Assembly: GCA_965279085.1 (NCBI GenBank)
Contig: OZ257149.1
Span: 372,001-436,000 of the forward strand
Source: UBA7672 sp965279085
GTDB taxonomy: Bacteria; Pseudomonadota; Alphaproteobacteria; Caulobacterales; Hyphomonadaceae
Direction of reading: 5' to 3'
DNA: 64,000 nucleotides
The notes under the pieces are model-generated. The model had not been told where the DNA came from. It saw nothing but the letters and a program-made list of their open reading frames with translations, and ran no database searches. The position numbers and the translations under genes were made by a program. Shown one piece after another: positions 18,042 through 29,988 of the stretch; the first letter of the stretch is position 1; every line of letters begins with the position of its first letter.

Positions 18042-19235
18042 GTGCGTGCGTGGATTCTGACATTGCTGTCGGCGCTGGGCGTTTGCTTGCTGGCCGGGTC
18101 GGGCGCGATCGCCGATCCGCCTGTCGCGCGCGTGCTTGCGGTGAAGATCGGCGGGGAAGGGACAGCGACGCGTGTCGTGGTCGAGTCCGATACGGCCATC
18201 AAATACCATGTCTTCCTGTTGTCGGCCGGGACGCAGCGCGTGGTGATCGACCTTCCGCGCGTGCGCTGGTCGATCAACGGGCTGACGGCTGAAGCCGGGT
18301 CGGGCAAGGGCGGCGGGGTGATCGCCGGGTATCGCTATGCGCAGAATACGGCGACGACGTCGCGGCTGGTGCTTGATCTTGCGAAGCCGGCTCTGGTGGC
18401 GCGTGAGTTCGTGCTGGCTCCCAAGACGAAGGATGAGCGGCACAGGATCGTGCTCGATCTCGATCCGGTGACGGCGGAGGCATTCGCAGCAGCCGCGACC
18501 GGCGAGAAGGCGCAGCCGAAGCCTGTGGCGCAGCAGGTTGCGCGCAAGCCGCTGATCGTGATCGACCCCGGGCATGGCGGGAAAGACCCGGGCTCGATGT
18601 CGAAGGCGGGGCTGAAGGAGAAGGACATCACGCTGGCGGCCGCTGTGGCGCTACGCGATGTGCTGCTGGAATCGAAGCGTTATGACGTGGCGCTGACGCG
18701 CTCTACGGACGTGTTCATCGAACTGGAGGATCGGCCGACGAAGGCGCGTAATCTCGGCGCTGACCTTTTCATTTCGCTCCACGCCGACGCAGGCCCGAAA
18801 CCGGAGACACGCGGGGCCTCCGTCTATACGCTGTCTCCCGAAGGCGAGAAGCGGATCGACGGCGCCCGGAAGCAGCATGACTGGATCCTCGACGTCGAGA
18901 TCGACTCAGACCGGCCGCAGGTGGTGAACCAGATCCTGGCCGACCTCGTTCAGCGCGAGACCAAGAACCAGTCGACCCGGTTCGGGGAAATCCTTGCAGC
19001 CAAGGCAGGCGAGGCGGGGTGGCCGACCCTGCAGAACGCACACCGGAAGAAGAGCCTCTACGTGCTGCTGAGCCCTGACGTGCCGGCCGTCCTGCTGGAA
19101 ATGGGGTTCATCACCAACGCGGAAGACGCAGCGGCGATGGTTTCGGAGACCAAACGGCGGAAGCTGGTTCAGGGGGTGGCGGACGCCATCGACCAGTTCT
19201 TCGACAGCCAGACCCGGATCATGGCTGCCCGCTAG
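18042..19235 (+). CDS. amiC: N-acetylmuramoyl-L-alanine amidase with AMIN domain
   Basis: This 397-residue exported enzyme cuts the bond between MurNAc and the stem peptide, needed to separate daughter cells. Residues 1-25 are a signal peptide. Residues 26-145 are an AMIN domain (VARVLAVKIGGEGTATRVVVES; VVIDLPRVRW; SRLVLDLAKP) that directs the enzyme to the septum. From residue 170 the Amidase_3 domain shows IVIDPGHGGKDPG, EKDITLAAAVALRD, the zinc histidine in FISLHADA, and the catalytic glutamate in LLEMGFITN. The start is GTG with AAAGG upstream. The amidase is followed by PBP1A, as in related genomes. The gene symbol is by domain layout. Confidence 0.92.
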   Translation: MRAWILTLLSALGVCLLAGSGAIADPPVARVLAVKIGGEGTATRVVVESDTAIKYHVFLLSAGTQRVVIDLPRVRWSINGLTAEAGSGKGGGVIAGYRYAQNTATTSRLVLDLAKPALVAREFVLAPKTKDERHRIVLDLDPVTAEAFAAAATGEKAQPKPVAQQVARKPLIVIDPGHGGKDPGSMSKAGLKEKDITLAAAVALRDVLLESKRYDVALTRSTDVFIELEDRPTKARNLGADLFISLHADAGPKPETRGASVYTLSPEGEKRIDGARKQHDWILDVEIDSDRPQVVNQILADLVQRETKNQSTRFGEILAAKAGEAGWPTLQNAHRKKSLYVLLSPDVPAVLLEMGFITNAEDAAAMVSETKRRKLVQGVADAIDQFFDSQTRIMAAR

Positions 19236-19386
19236 TCCTCCGGCACGGCGCGTACCGGCTGGGCCTTACCTAGCGCTGCGCAAAGGCATCGCGACCGCCA
19301 GCCGCAGGCATATACAAAGCATTCATGAAGATGGGCTGAGTTTAACAGGTATAGGCCCTGTTACGCGCCGATTCCGCGCCATAAAG

Positions 19387-19405
19387 TCACCGTAAAGAAC
19401 GGTGA
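19387..19405 (+). other. Inverted repeat upstream of PBP1A gene
   Basis: TCACCGT (19387-19393) and ACGGTGA (19399-19405) form a perfect seven-base inverted repeat with a five-base loop, 74 nt before the mrcA start. It could be an operator or a leader hairpin. There is no U tract to make it a terminator for the amidase gene. Confidence 0.4.
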
Positions 19406-19478
19406 TTCCGGGGCGCGATCCGTCGCAATGACTTTGCCGGACGCATATCCGCGTCCGTCAGCGAACAGCCGGTGAGAT

Positions 19479-22157
19479 ATGCAGCTCGAAATACCTCGTA
19501 TGAACTGGAAGACGATCCTGATCGGCACGGCCGGTCTGATCGGCGTGGTGTTCCTCGCCGCGATCGCCTGGTTCTTCATCGTGACGCAGAACCTGCCGTC
19601 CGAGGACGAACTCGCGAACTACGAGCCGCCGATCATGAGCCGCGTGCACGCCGGCGACGGCAAGCTCGTTGCGGAGTTCGCGACGCAGCACCGCGTCTAT
19701 GTTCCGTCGGAAGAGCTGCCTGACCAACTCGTGCAGGCTTTCATCTCAGCGGAGGACAAGACGTTCTTCGAACACTCCGGCATCGATCTGTGGGGCATGT
19801 TCCGCGGCGTGGTGCTGAACCCGCTGATGGGCAGGAAGCAGACGGGCGGTTCGACCATCACGCAGCAGGTCGTGAAGAACATGCTGGTCGGTGACGAGCG
19901 ATCAGCGGAGCGCAAGGTGCGTGAAGCGGTGCTTGCGATGCGGATCGAGAACAAGCTCTCGAAAGAGCAGATCCTCGAGCTCTACATGAACGAGATATAT
20001 CTCGGTGGACGTTCGTATGGCGTCGGCGCCGCGGCGCTCAACTATTTCGGCAAGTCGCTTGGCCAGCTGACCCTGGCCGAATGCGGGATGCTCGCCGGTC
20101 TCGCGCAGGCGCCGGGACGCGCCAACCCGTACAACAATCCGGAAGCCGCCATCAATCGCCGCAACTATGTGATCGAACGCATGGTCGCCAACGGCTATGT
20201 CGACAAGGCTGCGGGCGATAAGGCGCTCGCGGAGCCGCTGAAAGTGGTCGATCGTCTGGACACAGACGAGAACCAGGCGGCCGCCTACTATGTCGAGGAG
20301 TTGCGTAAGGAAATCCTGTCGCTCGGCGAGAAGCAGAAGCTCGCGGGTATCAATGGCAAGGGCGAGGCGGAAGAGGCCTTCCTCGAGGGCGGCCTCTCGA
20401 TCCGCTCGACGCTCGATTCCAACATGCAGCTGATCGCGCAGACCGCGCTGCGCGCGGGTCTCGAGACATATGACCGGCGTCATGGCTGGCGCGGCCCGGT
20501 CGGCACGATGCAGGCGACCGACGAGTTCGAGGTGGCGCTGAAGGACTTCGCCAACGCCAAGGACAACAAGCCGAAGATCGCGGGCGGTGGAAATACCTGG
20601 CATCTGGCGGTGGTGCGCGGTGTCGCCAAGGACGCGGTGCGGCTGGGCCTCGCAAGCGGTGAAACTGGAACGCTGGCGGCGGATGATGTGAAGTGGGCCG
20701 CTCCGCACAAGCGCGAAGGCGGCGGATCGGGTCTGAAGGTCGGCGACGTGATCTTCGTTTCGCGCGATGCGACGCCGGACGTCTCGGTCCAATTGATTAC
20801 CGACTATGCCGTGCCGAAGAAGGGCGCGGCGAATGCGCCGTGGCGCCTGCGCCAAATCCCAAACCTGCAGGGCGCGCTGGTCGCGATGGATCCGCACACC
20901 GGTCGCGTGCTGGCGATGGCCGGCGGCTATTCGTTCGAGCGCAGCCAGTTCAACCGTGCCATTCAGGCGAAGCGGCAGCCGGGCTCCTCGTTCAAGCCGT
21001 TCGTCTATGCGGCGGCGATGGAGCTGCAGGATCCGGCGACCGGCCAGTACAAGTGGACGCCGTCCTATCGCGTGCCGGATATCCCCTACGTGTCCTGCGA
21101 TCCGAACCAGGAGAAGTGCTACAAGCCGACCAACTATTCGGAGCAGTTCTACGGTCTCACCACACTGCGCGTCGGCGTCGAGAAATCGCGGAACGCGATG
21201 ACTGTACGTCTGGCGTCGGAGATCGGCTTCGACAAGGTGTCGGACATCGGCAAGCGGCTTGGCATCTACGACAACCTGCCGCCGTATGAATCCATGTCGC
21301 TTGGCGCGGGCGACACCACGCTGATGCGCATGTCGATTGCGTATGCGGAGCTTGTGAATGGCGGCAAGCAGGTTACGCCTGTGATGTTCGACCGTATCCA
21401 GAACCGCTATGGCCAGACCGTCTACAAGACAGATCAGCGGCCGTGCGCGGACTGCATGACGGAATGGAAGTCGGGCATGCAGCCGCCGGCGCTGCCGGAC
21501 GAGCGCAAGCAGGTGATGGACCCGATCACCGCGTATCAGACTGTCTCGATCCTCGAAGGCGTCGTGAAGCGCGGCACGGCGACGATCGTACGCTCTGTCG
21601 ACAAGCCGGTTGCGGCCAAGACCGGCACGACCAACGACCAGTTCGACGCGTGGACGATGGGCTTCAGCCCTGACCTTGTGGTCGGCGTGTGGGTTGGTTT
21701 CGATCAGCCGCGCGACATGGGCAATGGCGAGAGCGGCGGCCGCGTGGCTGCGCCGATCTTCCGCGACTTCATGCTCGCGGCGCTGAAGGACCGGCCGGCC
21801 GTGACGTTCCGTATTCCGGACGGCGTGGAACTGGTCGAGGTGGACGCCGACAGCGGGTGCCAGCCGGCGCCAGATACACGGCTGGTCATCACCGAGGCGT
21901 TCAGGCCGGGTTCGGCCCCGACGGATCGCTGCTCGGTTCCAGTGGGCGCGGACGGTTACAAGGTCGATTACGAGAAGATGGGCGCGGGCGATGAGTCCGT
22001 TTCCGCGACGCGCGACGGGCAGGTGATCGCCCCGCCGGGCACGGAAGCCGTGACGACGAGCAACCCGGTCACTCCCGGCGATCCGAACCAGCCGCAGCCG
22101 GAAGTCGATCCCAACAAGCCGAAGGAAGAGTTGACACTTGAGGACGGCACCTTCTAG
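19479..22157 (+). CDS. mrcA: Penicillin-binding protein 1A (bifunctional)
   Basis: An 892-residue class A PBP that polymerises and cross-links peptidoglycan. One membrane anchor lies at residues 12-35. The glycosyltransferase domain shows AEDKTFFEHSGID with the catalytic glutamate, GGSTITQQVVKN, and RKVREAVLAMRIE. An OB-like insert of class A PBPs occupies about residues 340-440. The transpeptidase domain shows the serine in GSSFKP, the second motif KSRNAMT, and KTGTTND. The C-terminus (VTPGDPNQPQPEVDPNKP) is Pro-rich and disordered. ATG 19479 has GGTGAG very close; ATG 19500 is an alternative. It follows the amidase and precedes prfB. Confidence 0.96.
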   Translation: MQLEIPRMNWKTILIGTAGLIGVVFLAAIAWFFIVTQNLPSEDELANYEPPIMSRVHAGDGKLVAEFATQHRVYVPSEELPDQLVQAFISAEDKTFFEHSGIDLWGMFRGVVLNPLMGRKQTGGSTITQQVVKNMLVGDERSAERKVREAVLAMRIENKLSKEQILELYMNEIYLGGRSYGVGAAALNYFGKSLGQLTLAECGMLAGLAQAPGRANPYNNPEAAINRRNYVIERMVANGYVDKAAGDKALAEPLKVVDRLDTDENQAAAYYVEELRKEILSLGEKQKLAGINGKGEAEEAFLEGGLSIRSTLDSNMQLIAQTALRAGLETYDRRHGWRGPVGTMQATDEFEVALKDFANAKDNKPKIAGGGNTWHLAVVRGVAKDAVRLGLASGETGTLAADDVKWAAPHKREGGGSGLKVGDVIFVSRDATPDVSVQLITDYAVPKKGAANAPWRLRQIPNLQGALVAMDPHTGRVLAMAGGYSFERSQFNRAIQAKRQPGSSFKPFVYAAAMELQDPATGQYKWTPSYRVPDIPYVSCDPNQEKCYKPTNYSEQFYGLTTLRVGVEKSRNAMTVRLASEIGFDKVSDIGKRLGIYDNLPPYESMSLGAGDTTLMRMSIAYAELVNGGKQVTPVMFDRIQNRYGQTVYKTDQRPCADCMTEWKSGMQPPALPDERKQVMDPITAYQTVSILEGVVKRGTATIVRSVDKPVAAKTGTTNDQFDAWTMGFSPDLVVGVWVGFDQPRDMGNGESGGRVAAPIFRDFMLAALKDRPAVTFRIPDGVELVEVDADSGCQPAPDTRLVITEAFRPGSAPTDRCSVPVGADGYKVDYEKMGAGDESVSATRDGQVIAPPGTEAVTTSNPVTPGDPNQPQPEVDPNKPKEELTLEDGTF

Positions 22158-22202
22158 ACGGCGCGTCGAGAACAGCCTTCCTCAAGCTATCCCGAGCAGC
22201 CG

Positions 22203-23328
22203 ATGACGCCCGAACTCGAAAACATGATCGAGACTATCCGGCAGTCCGTCGGCTTGCTCAGGAGGCGACTTTGACTGGGGCGTCGCCGAGAAACGCCTCG
22301 CTGAGCTGAACGCACTCTCCGAGCGTCCCGACTTCTGGAACGATCCGCAAAAAGCCCAGCCGATGATGCGGGAACGCAACCGCATTGAAGCGGCCATGGC
22401 CGACATTCGTATGCTTGAGAGGGAGGCAAACGACGCCGTCGAGCTGTGGGAGATGGCCGAGGCCGAAGGCGACAAGAGCGCACTGGCGGAAGTGGACGCC
22501 AGCATTCGTGTTGCCGTGCAGAAGGCCAAGGACGCAGAGCTGAAGGCGCTGCTCTCCGGCGAAGTGGACGCGAACGACTGCTATATCGAGATCAACGCAG
22601 GCGCCGGCGGTACCGAGAGCCAGGACTGGGCCTCGATGTTGCGGCGCATGTATGTGCGATACGCCAACGCGAAGGGCTGGAAGATCGAAGAGATCGACGA
22701 GCACGGCGGCGAGACGGCGGGCATCAAGTCGGCGACCATGCTGATCAAGGGCGAGAACGCCTATGGCTGGTTGAAGAGCGAGAGCGGCGTGCACCGCCTC
22801 GTCCGTATCTCGCCCTATGACTCGAACGCACGACGCCACACGAGCTTTGCGTCGGTGTGGGTCTATCCCGTGATCGACGACACGATCGTCGTCGATATCA
22901 AGGACAGCGACGTGCGGACGGACACTTACCGGGCATCGGGTTCGGGCGGCCAGCACATCAACAAGACGGACTCGGCCGTGCGCCTGACGCACGCGCCGAC
23001 GGGGATCGTGGTGGCGGTGCAGGCGGAACGGTCACAGCACAAGAACCGCGCCAAGGCGTGGGACATGCTGCGCGCGCGCATCTACGAGATGGAGCTGAAG
23101 AAGCGCGAGGCCGCGGCGCAGGCCGAGGCTGACTCGAAGACCGAGATCGGCTGGGGCAGGCAGATCCGTTCCTACGTGCTGCAGCCCTACCAGATGGTCA
23201 AAGACCTGCGGACGGGCGTGGAGACGTCCGACACCGCCGGCGTGCTTGATGGCGATCTGGACGAGTTCCTCGCAGCTTCGCTGTCGCAGAAGCTCGGACC
23301 GGAAACGGTCGTAGAGGACCTCGACTAG
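22203..23328 (+). CDS. prfB: Peptide chain release factor 2, with programmed +1 frameshift
   Basis: RF2 ends translation at UGA and UAA. Translation starts at ATG 22203, reads 23 codons to CTT (22269-22271) and meets an in-frame TGA at 22272-22274. The site is AGGAGG, three bases, CTT TGA C, exactly the known RF2 shift signal with its internal Shine-Dalgarno. Slipping one base to GAC at 22273 continues with DWGVAEKRLAELNALSERPDFWNDP and the remaining frame to 23328, for 374 residues in total, close to the 365 of Escherichia coli. The GGQ loop (GSGGQHINKTDSAVR) is present. The stop-codon motif reads SPY in RISPYDSNARRHTSF instead of the SPF of E. coli. The gene is self-regulated: low RF2 promotes the shift. 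Confidence 0.96.
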
Positions 23329-23383
23329 GACTCCGAGCCTGCCGCCTAGAAATGACCTTATTTGGTCGCTTGCGGGGCCGGTG

Positions 23384-23402
23384 TTTATCGATTATCGATA
23401 AA
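23384..23402. promoter_or_regulatory. 19-bp palindrome upstream of the TonB receptor
   Basis: The bases read TTTATCGATTATCGATAAA, two perfect nine-base arms around one central T, located 48 nt before the receptor's ATG. Its AT-rich, symmetric form in a GC-rich genome suggests an operator for a dimeric repressor that controls the outer-membrane receptor. The regulator is not encoded in the window. Confidence 0.5.
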
Positions 23403-23449
23403 AACAAGGTCAGGCGGCGATTCATGTCCCGCTGCGTTCGGAGACATCC

Positions 23450-25555
23450 ATGTCGAGCTACTATTCTTTTAGTTTGGCGTCAATTCTGGCCGTGGTGCTC
23501 GCTGCGCCTGCGGTAGCGCAGGAAACGACGCAGCCGCCGGCGGAGACCGTGGCGGCGCGGGAAGGGGTGATCTCCTACACGCCTGCGGACTTCGCGGCAG
23601 CGCGGCCGAACACGGCGCTGGATATGATCAACCGCCTGCCGGGCTTCAGCTTCGAGGGCGGCGATAACGTGCGCGGTTTCGCGGGCGCGGCCGGTAACGT
23701 GCTGATCGACGGTCAGCGCCCAACGATCAAGACGGATTCGCTAGCCGATACCCTGGCACGCATCACGATTGCCCAGGTGGAGCGCATCGAAGTCATCCGC
23801 GGCAGCGTGCCGGGCATCGACATGCAGGGGCAGACGGTCGTCGCGAACGTCATCCGCAAGAAGGTCGATACCTTCCAGCAGGTGCTGACGCTGCGCAGCT
23901 TCATCTTCTCGGATACCGGCAAGACGATCCCCGGGTGGAACTATTCGGCGACGCGACGCGACGGCGAACATCAGTACGACTTCTCGGCCGGCCGCGGCAT
24001 TTCGATGGATGACTCTGTCGGCACCGGCTGGCGGACCACTGTCGACGCCCAGACAGGCAACCTGGATCTGTTCGAGCGGTCTCGCACCGAAGGCGATGGC
24101 TTGGTTCACAGCATGCGGGGCAGCTACAAGGGGCCGCAGTTCGGCGGCACGCTATCCCTCAACGGAACGATCTCGACCGACGAGTTCAAGAACGAACAGG
24201 AATTCCTCTCACCGATCAGCGACAAGGTTTTCGTCAGTAGGTCGGCCAACGATCGCGGCGAGATCGGGATCAACTACCTGACCGACCTTGGTCCAGATCT
24301 GGAGTGGGAAATGCTAGGGCTGTTCAAGCTCGCCGTCGGATCGCTGGATGCGACGGGAGTCGGCATTTTCCCTACAGGCATGCAGCCCGATTTTGACCAG
24401 CTCTTCCAAATCGAAGCAGAAGCCGGCGAGCGAATCGGCCGATCGACGCTGCGCTATACGATGTCTCCCGAATTGTCGTTCGAAGGCGGCGGCGAGATCG
24501 CTTACAACTATCGCGAGCAGCAGGTCTTTCTCACACAGAACGGCAATGTGATCAATCTGGATGCGTCCGACGTTTTGGTGGAGGAACTGCGCGGCGAGCT
24601 GTTTGCACAAGGATCGTGGCGGCCGTCGAAGGAATGGTCGCTGGAAGCTGGCCTGCGTGTCGAGCAGTCGAAGATCGAGCAATCCGGCGAGATCGAGAAG
24701 TCACGTTCGTTTACGTATCCCAAGCCGCGCCTGGTCGCGACGTGGTCGCCTGCGGAAAACGATCAGCTGCGTATCCGCATAGAACGTGAGCTGGGACAGT
24801 TGAACTTCCAGGACTTTGCATCGGAAGTGAACCTGAACTCCGGTCAGCAAAACACTGGCAACTCCGATCTCGAGCCGAGCAAGGCGTGGGTCTATGAGGC
24901 GGCTTACGAAAAGCGCTTCTGGGATGGCGCGGCTGCGGTTCTCACATTGCGTCACGAAGACATTTCGGACGTTGTAGACCTGTTTCCGCGCCGCATCCCG
25001 ATCGACACCGACAATGATGGCGTGGACGACGACACCACGCTGATCTCCGGACCGGGCAATATTGGCGACGGCACGAACGACGTGGTGTCGTTCAACCTGA
25101 CGCTGCCGTTGAAGCAGGTTGGCTGGAACGGCGCCGAGGTGAGGATCGAGACGCTGTGGCAGGAAAGCGAGGTTACCGATCCGCTGACCGGTGAGAAGCG
25201 GCGCATCTCGGGGCAGCGCCCCGACGACATCACCTTCAACTTCCGGCAGGACATGCCCGAGCACAACCTGACGTTCGGTCTTGGGTGGTTCCAAGGCTGG
25301 CGCGAGAGCTACTATCAAGGCGACGCTGTTGAGAACCTGAAACTCCGCGATTTCTACAACTCGTTCATCGAGTGGAAGCCGGACGCGGGCTTCACGTTGC
25401 GCGCCGAGTTGAACAACTTCGATCCGTACAGCTTCAACATCCAGCGGCAGCTCTTTGGCGAGGGGCGTGATGTGGATCCGCTTACTTCCACCGAGACCGA
25501 GCGCCGGAACTCGCAGGTCATGGGCATGATCAGCGCGCGTTGGACCTTCAACTGA
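23450..25555 (+). CDS. TonB-dependent outer-membrane receptor
   Basis: The 701-residue protein has a signal peptide (cleaved near APAVAQ) and a plug domain: NTALDMINRLPGFSFEGGDNVRGFAGAAGNVLIDGQRP and ARITIAQVERIEVIRGSVPGIDMQGQ. The remaining about 550 residues alternate aromatic and polar residues as in a 22-strand barrel and end in SARWTFN, with the C-terminal aromatic typical for outer-membrane insertion. It lacks a clear TonB box near the start, though VISYTPADF lies there. A DTDNDGVDDD stretch at about residue 520 is a calcium-binding-like acid loop. The substrate is unknown. GGAG is 6 nt upstream of the ATG. A terminator follows. Confidence 0.9.
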   Translation: MSSYYSFSLASILAVVLAAPAVAQETTQPPAETVAAREGVISYTPADFAAARPNTALDMINRLPGFSFEGGDNVRGFAGAAGNVLIDGQRPTIKTDSLADTLARITIAQVERIEVIRGSVPGIDMQGQTVVANVIRKKVDTFQQVLTLRSFIFSDTGKTIPGWNYSATRRDGEHQYDFSAGRGISMDDSVGTGWRTTVDAQTGNLDLFERSRTEGDGLVHSMRGSYKGPQFGGTLSLNGTISTDEFKNEQEFLSPISDKVFVSRSANDRGEIGINYLTDLGPDLEWEMLGLFKLAVGSLDATGVGIFPTGMQPDFDQLFQIEAEAGERIGRSTLRYTMSPELSFEGGGEIAYNYREQQVFLTQNGNVINLDASDVLVEELRGELFAQGSWRPSKEWSLEAGLRVEQSKIEQSGEIEKSRSFTYPKPRLVATWSPAENDQLRIRIERELGQLNFQDFASEVNLNSGQQNTGNSDLEPSKAWVYEAAYEKRFWDGAAAVLTLRHEDISDVVDLFPRRIPIDTDNDGVDDDTTLISGPGNIGDGTNDVVSFNLTLPLKQVGWNGAEVRIETLWQESEVTDPLTGEKRRISGQRPDDITFNFRQDMPEHNLTFGLGWFQGWRESYYQGDAVENLKLRDFYNSFIEWKPDAGFTLRAELNNFDPYSFNIQRQLFGEGRDVDPLTSTETERRNSQVMGMISARWTFN

Positions 25556-25559
25556 CGCC

Positions 25560-25610
25560 TCCGGAGGACGCTTTCCGGGCCTCGATTTGGGCCCTGGAAA
25601 GCGTCCCGGA
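25560..25610 (+). other. Long hairpin just after the TonB receptor gene
   Basis: TCCGG, GACGCTTTCC and GGGCC pair in order with GGCCC, GGAAAGCGTC and CCGGA, giving about 20 base pairs around an eight-base loop. It begins six bases after the stop codon. It has no U tract, so it may protect the receptor mRNA 3' end rather than stop transcription; the terminator lies 35 nt further on. Confidence 0.5.
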
Positions 25611-25644
25611 GAGCGGTCAGGATGTCGCATCGGAAGACGGCACA

Positions 25645-25669
25645 AAAAGCCCTTTGATTCAGGGCTTTT
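25645..25669. terminator. Rho-independent terminator between the TonB receptor and gyrA
   Basis: AAAAGCCCT (25645-25653) and AGGGCTTTT (25661-25669) form a nine-base perfect stem around a seven-base loop, with T-runs on both strands. It should end receptor transcription, so gyrA needs its own promoter in the next 100 nt. Confidence 0.82.
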
Positions 25670-25722
25670 GGCCTGTGGATCAACCGCCCGAAACGTTTGT
25701 GTGGCAGCGCACAAATGGGCTA

Positions 25723-25763
25723 GAAAGAGGGATCGAATCCCGGCGGCGACGCCGCCCTCTTTC
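25723..25763 (+). promoter_or_regulatory. Nested hairpin in the gyrA leader
   Basis: GAAAGAGGG (25723-25731) pairs with CCCTCTTTC (25755-25763), enclosing a competing inner stem GGCGGC/GCCGCC. The structure ends 14 nt before the gyrA TTG start and includes the place a ribosome would bind. Upstream, TTTGTG/CACAAA (25696-25701, 25710-25715) is another inverted repeat. The two stems share bases, so the leader might switch. Regulation is inferred. Confidence 0.4.
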
Positions 25764-25777
25764 CGGACGTTTCCTGC

Positions 25778-28546
<2,769 letters not shown>

Positions 28547-28601
28547 ACCGCGTCCTGTTCGGGGCGCTGCCTCCGCAAGGTCTCCGCTAGGGGGCCGAAG
28601 C

Positions 28602-29105
28602 GTGAAGCGGATCGGACTCTATCCGGGCACCTTCGATCCCATCACCAACGGCCACCTCGACATCATCGGCCGGGCCGTGAAGCTGGTCGACAAGCTGATC
28701 ATCGGCGTCGCCATCAACGAGGGCAAAGGCCCGCTCTTCACGCTCGAAGAGCGCACCGAGATGGTGCTGCAGGAAGCCCGCAAGCTGTCCAACGGCGTCG
28801 AGATCGAAGCCCGGCCATTCGACAACCTGCTGATTCATTTTGCCGAGCAGTGCGGGGCCAGCGTCATCATCCGCGGCCTGCGGGCCGTCTCGGATTTCGA
28901 GTATGAATTCCAGATGGTTGCGATGAACCAGCGGATGAACGACGAGATCGAAACCGTCTTTCTGATGGCCGACCCCCATCACCAGGCTGTGTCGTCGCGA
29001 CTGGTAAAAGAGATTGCGAGGCTGGGCGGAACGGCCGATCTATTCGTCCCAGAGGCAGTTCATAAAAGGCTGCTCACCAAGTACGGGCCGAAAAAGGGCA
29101 AATAG
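28602..29105 (+). CDS. coaD: Phosphopantetheine adenylyltransferase
   Basis: CoaD makes dephospho-CoA from phosphopantetheine and ATP, the fourth step of CoA synthesis. The 167-residue protein has GLYPGTFDPITNGHLDII with the (H)xGH nucleotide motif, the RGLRAVSDFEYEFQMV dimer region and the late HHQAVSSRLVKEIARLGG. The open frame runs further upstream, but GTG 28602 is the family start and has GGGGG 7 nt before it. The cyclophilin gene follows one base after the stop. Confidence 0.97.
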   Translation: MKRIGLYPGTFDPITNGHLDIIGRAVKLVDKLIIGVAINEGKGPLFTLEERTEMVLQEARKLSNGVEIEARPFDNLLIHFAEQCGASVIIRGLRAVSDFEYEFQMVAMNQRMNDEIETVFLMADPHHQAVSSRLVKEIARLGGTADLFVPEAVHKRLLTKYGPKKGK

Positions 29106-29106
29106 C

Positions 29107-29988
29107 ATGTTTCGAAACGTTCTGATGGCGGCTGCCGGAGCCGCGTCGCTCGCATGCGCCGGCGCGGCATGGGCCGGCCCCGCGGACGATCCTGCCAACT
29201 GGCGCAAGGTCGACCCGGAGAACCTGCTGCAGTTCACGATCAACAAGCAGGAAGTGCTGATCGAGCTGCGCCCGGACATCGCGCCGGCGCACGTCGCGCA
29301 GGTCAAGAAGATCACGCGCGACACCAACTACGACAAGCTGCCTTTCCATCGCGTGATCGACGAGTTCATGGCGCAGGGCGGCGAGGTCTACGCGATCTAT
29401 CAGGTCTACCCGCGTTATCCGACGCTGAAGGGTGAGTTCACCTGGCAGCGCGATCCTTCTAAGCAGAAGGTTCAATGGTTCGGCGCGACGCCGGGCGGCG
29501 ACAAGCTCGGCTATATGGATGGCTTCATCGTGCAGGGTCAGCCGGACGAGACGGCTATGATCTCGAACCCGCCGGTCGCCAAGACGTGGGCAGTGCATTG
29601 TGCGGGCGTCACATCGATGGCGCGGGCGGACGATCCCAACAGCGCCGATACGCAGTTCTTCCTGATGCGCCAGCCGCGCGTCGGGCCGGAAGGCCTCGAT
29701 ACGAAATATACGCCATGGGGCCGCGCGCTGACGGGTCTTGATGTGATCCGGGGGATCAAGGCAGGCCCGGAGGAGACCGACGGCCGCTTGCCGCCGGCCC
29801 AAGCCGACAAGCTGAACAAGGCAGTTGTCGTCGCCGATATTCCGACAGCGAAACGCCCGACAGTGTATGTGCGCCGCACGGATGGGCCTGAATTCGCGGC
29901 AACCCTTGCCGCAGCCAAGGCAACCGATCCATATCAGGCCTGCGAACTCCCGCCCGTAGACATCATCGTGGAAAGGCCTACTCCGTGA
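29107..29988 (+). CDS. Periplasmic cyclophilin-type peptidyl-prolyl isomerase
   Basis: The 293-residue product carries a signal peptide cleaved near AAWAG and a cyclophilin domain. The catalytic arginine lies in FHRVIDEFMAQGG, followed by MARADDPNSADTQFFLM and TPWGRALTGLDVI. Between these parts an insert of about 45 residues (QVYPRYPTLKGEFTWQRDP...QWFGATPGGDKLG) is longer than in the cytoplasmic paralogue that follows. It should speed proline isomerisation during folding of exported proteins. The stop overlaps the GTG of the next cyclophilin by four bases, so the two are translationally coupled. Confidence 0.93.
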   Translation: MFRNVLMAAAGAASLACAGAAWAGPADDPANWRKVDPENLLQFTINKQEVLIELRPDIAPAHVAQVKKITRDTNYDKLPFHRVIDEFMAQGGEVYAIYQVYPRYPTLKGEFTWQRDPSKQKVQWFGATPGGDKLGYMDGFIVQGQPDETAMISNPPVAKTWAVHCAGVTSMARADDPNSADTQFFLMRQPRVGPEGLDTKYTPWGRALTGLDVIRGIKAGPEETDGRLPPAQADKLNKAVVVADIPTAKRPTVYVRRTDGPEFAATLAAAKATDPYQACELPPVDIIVERPTP

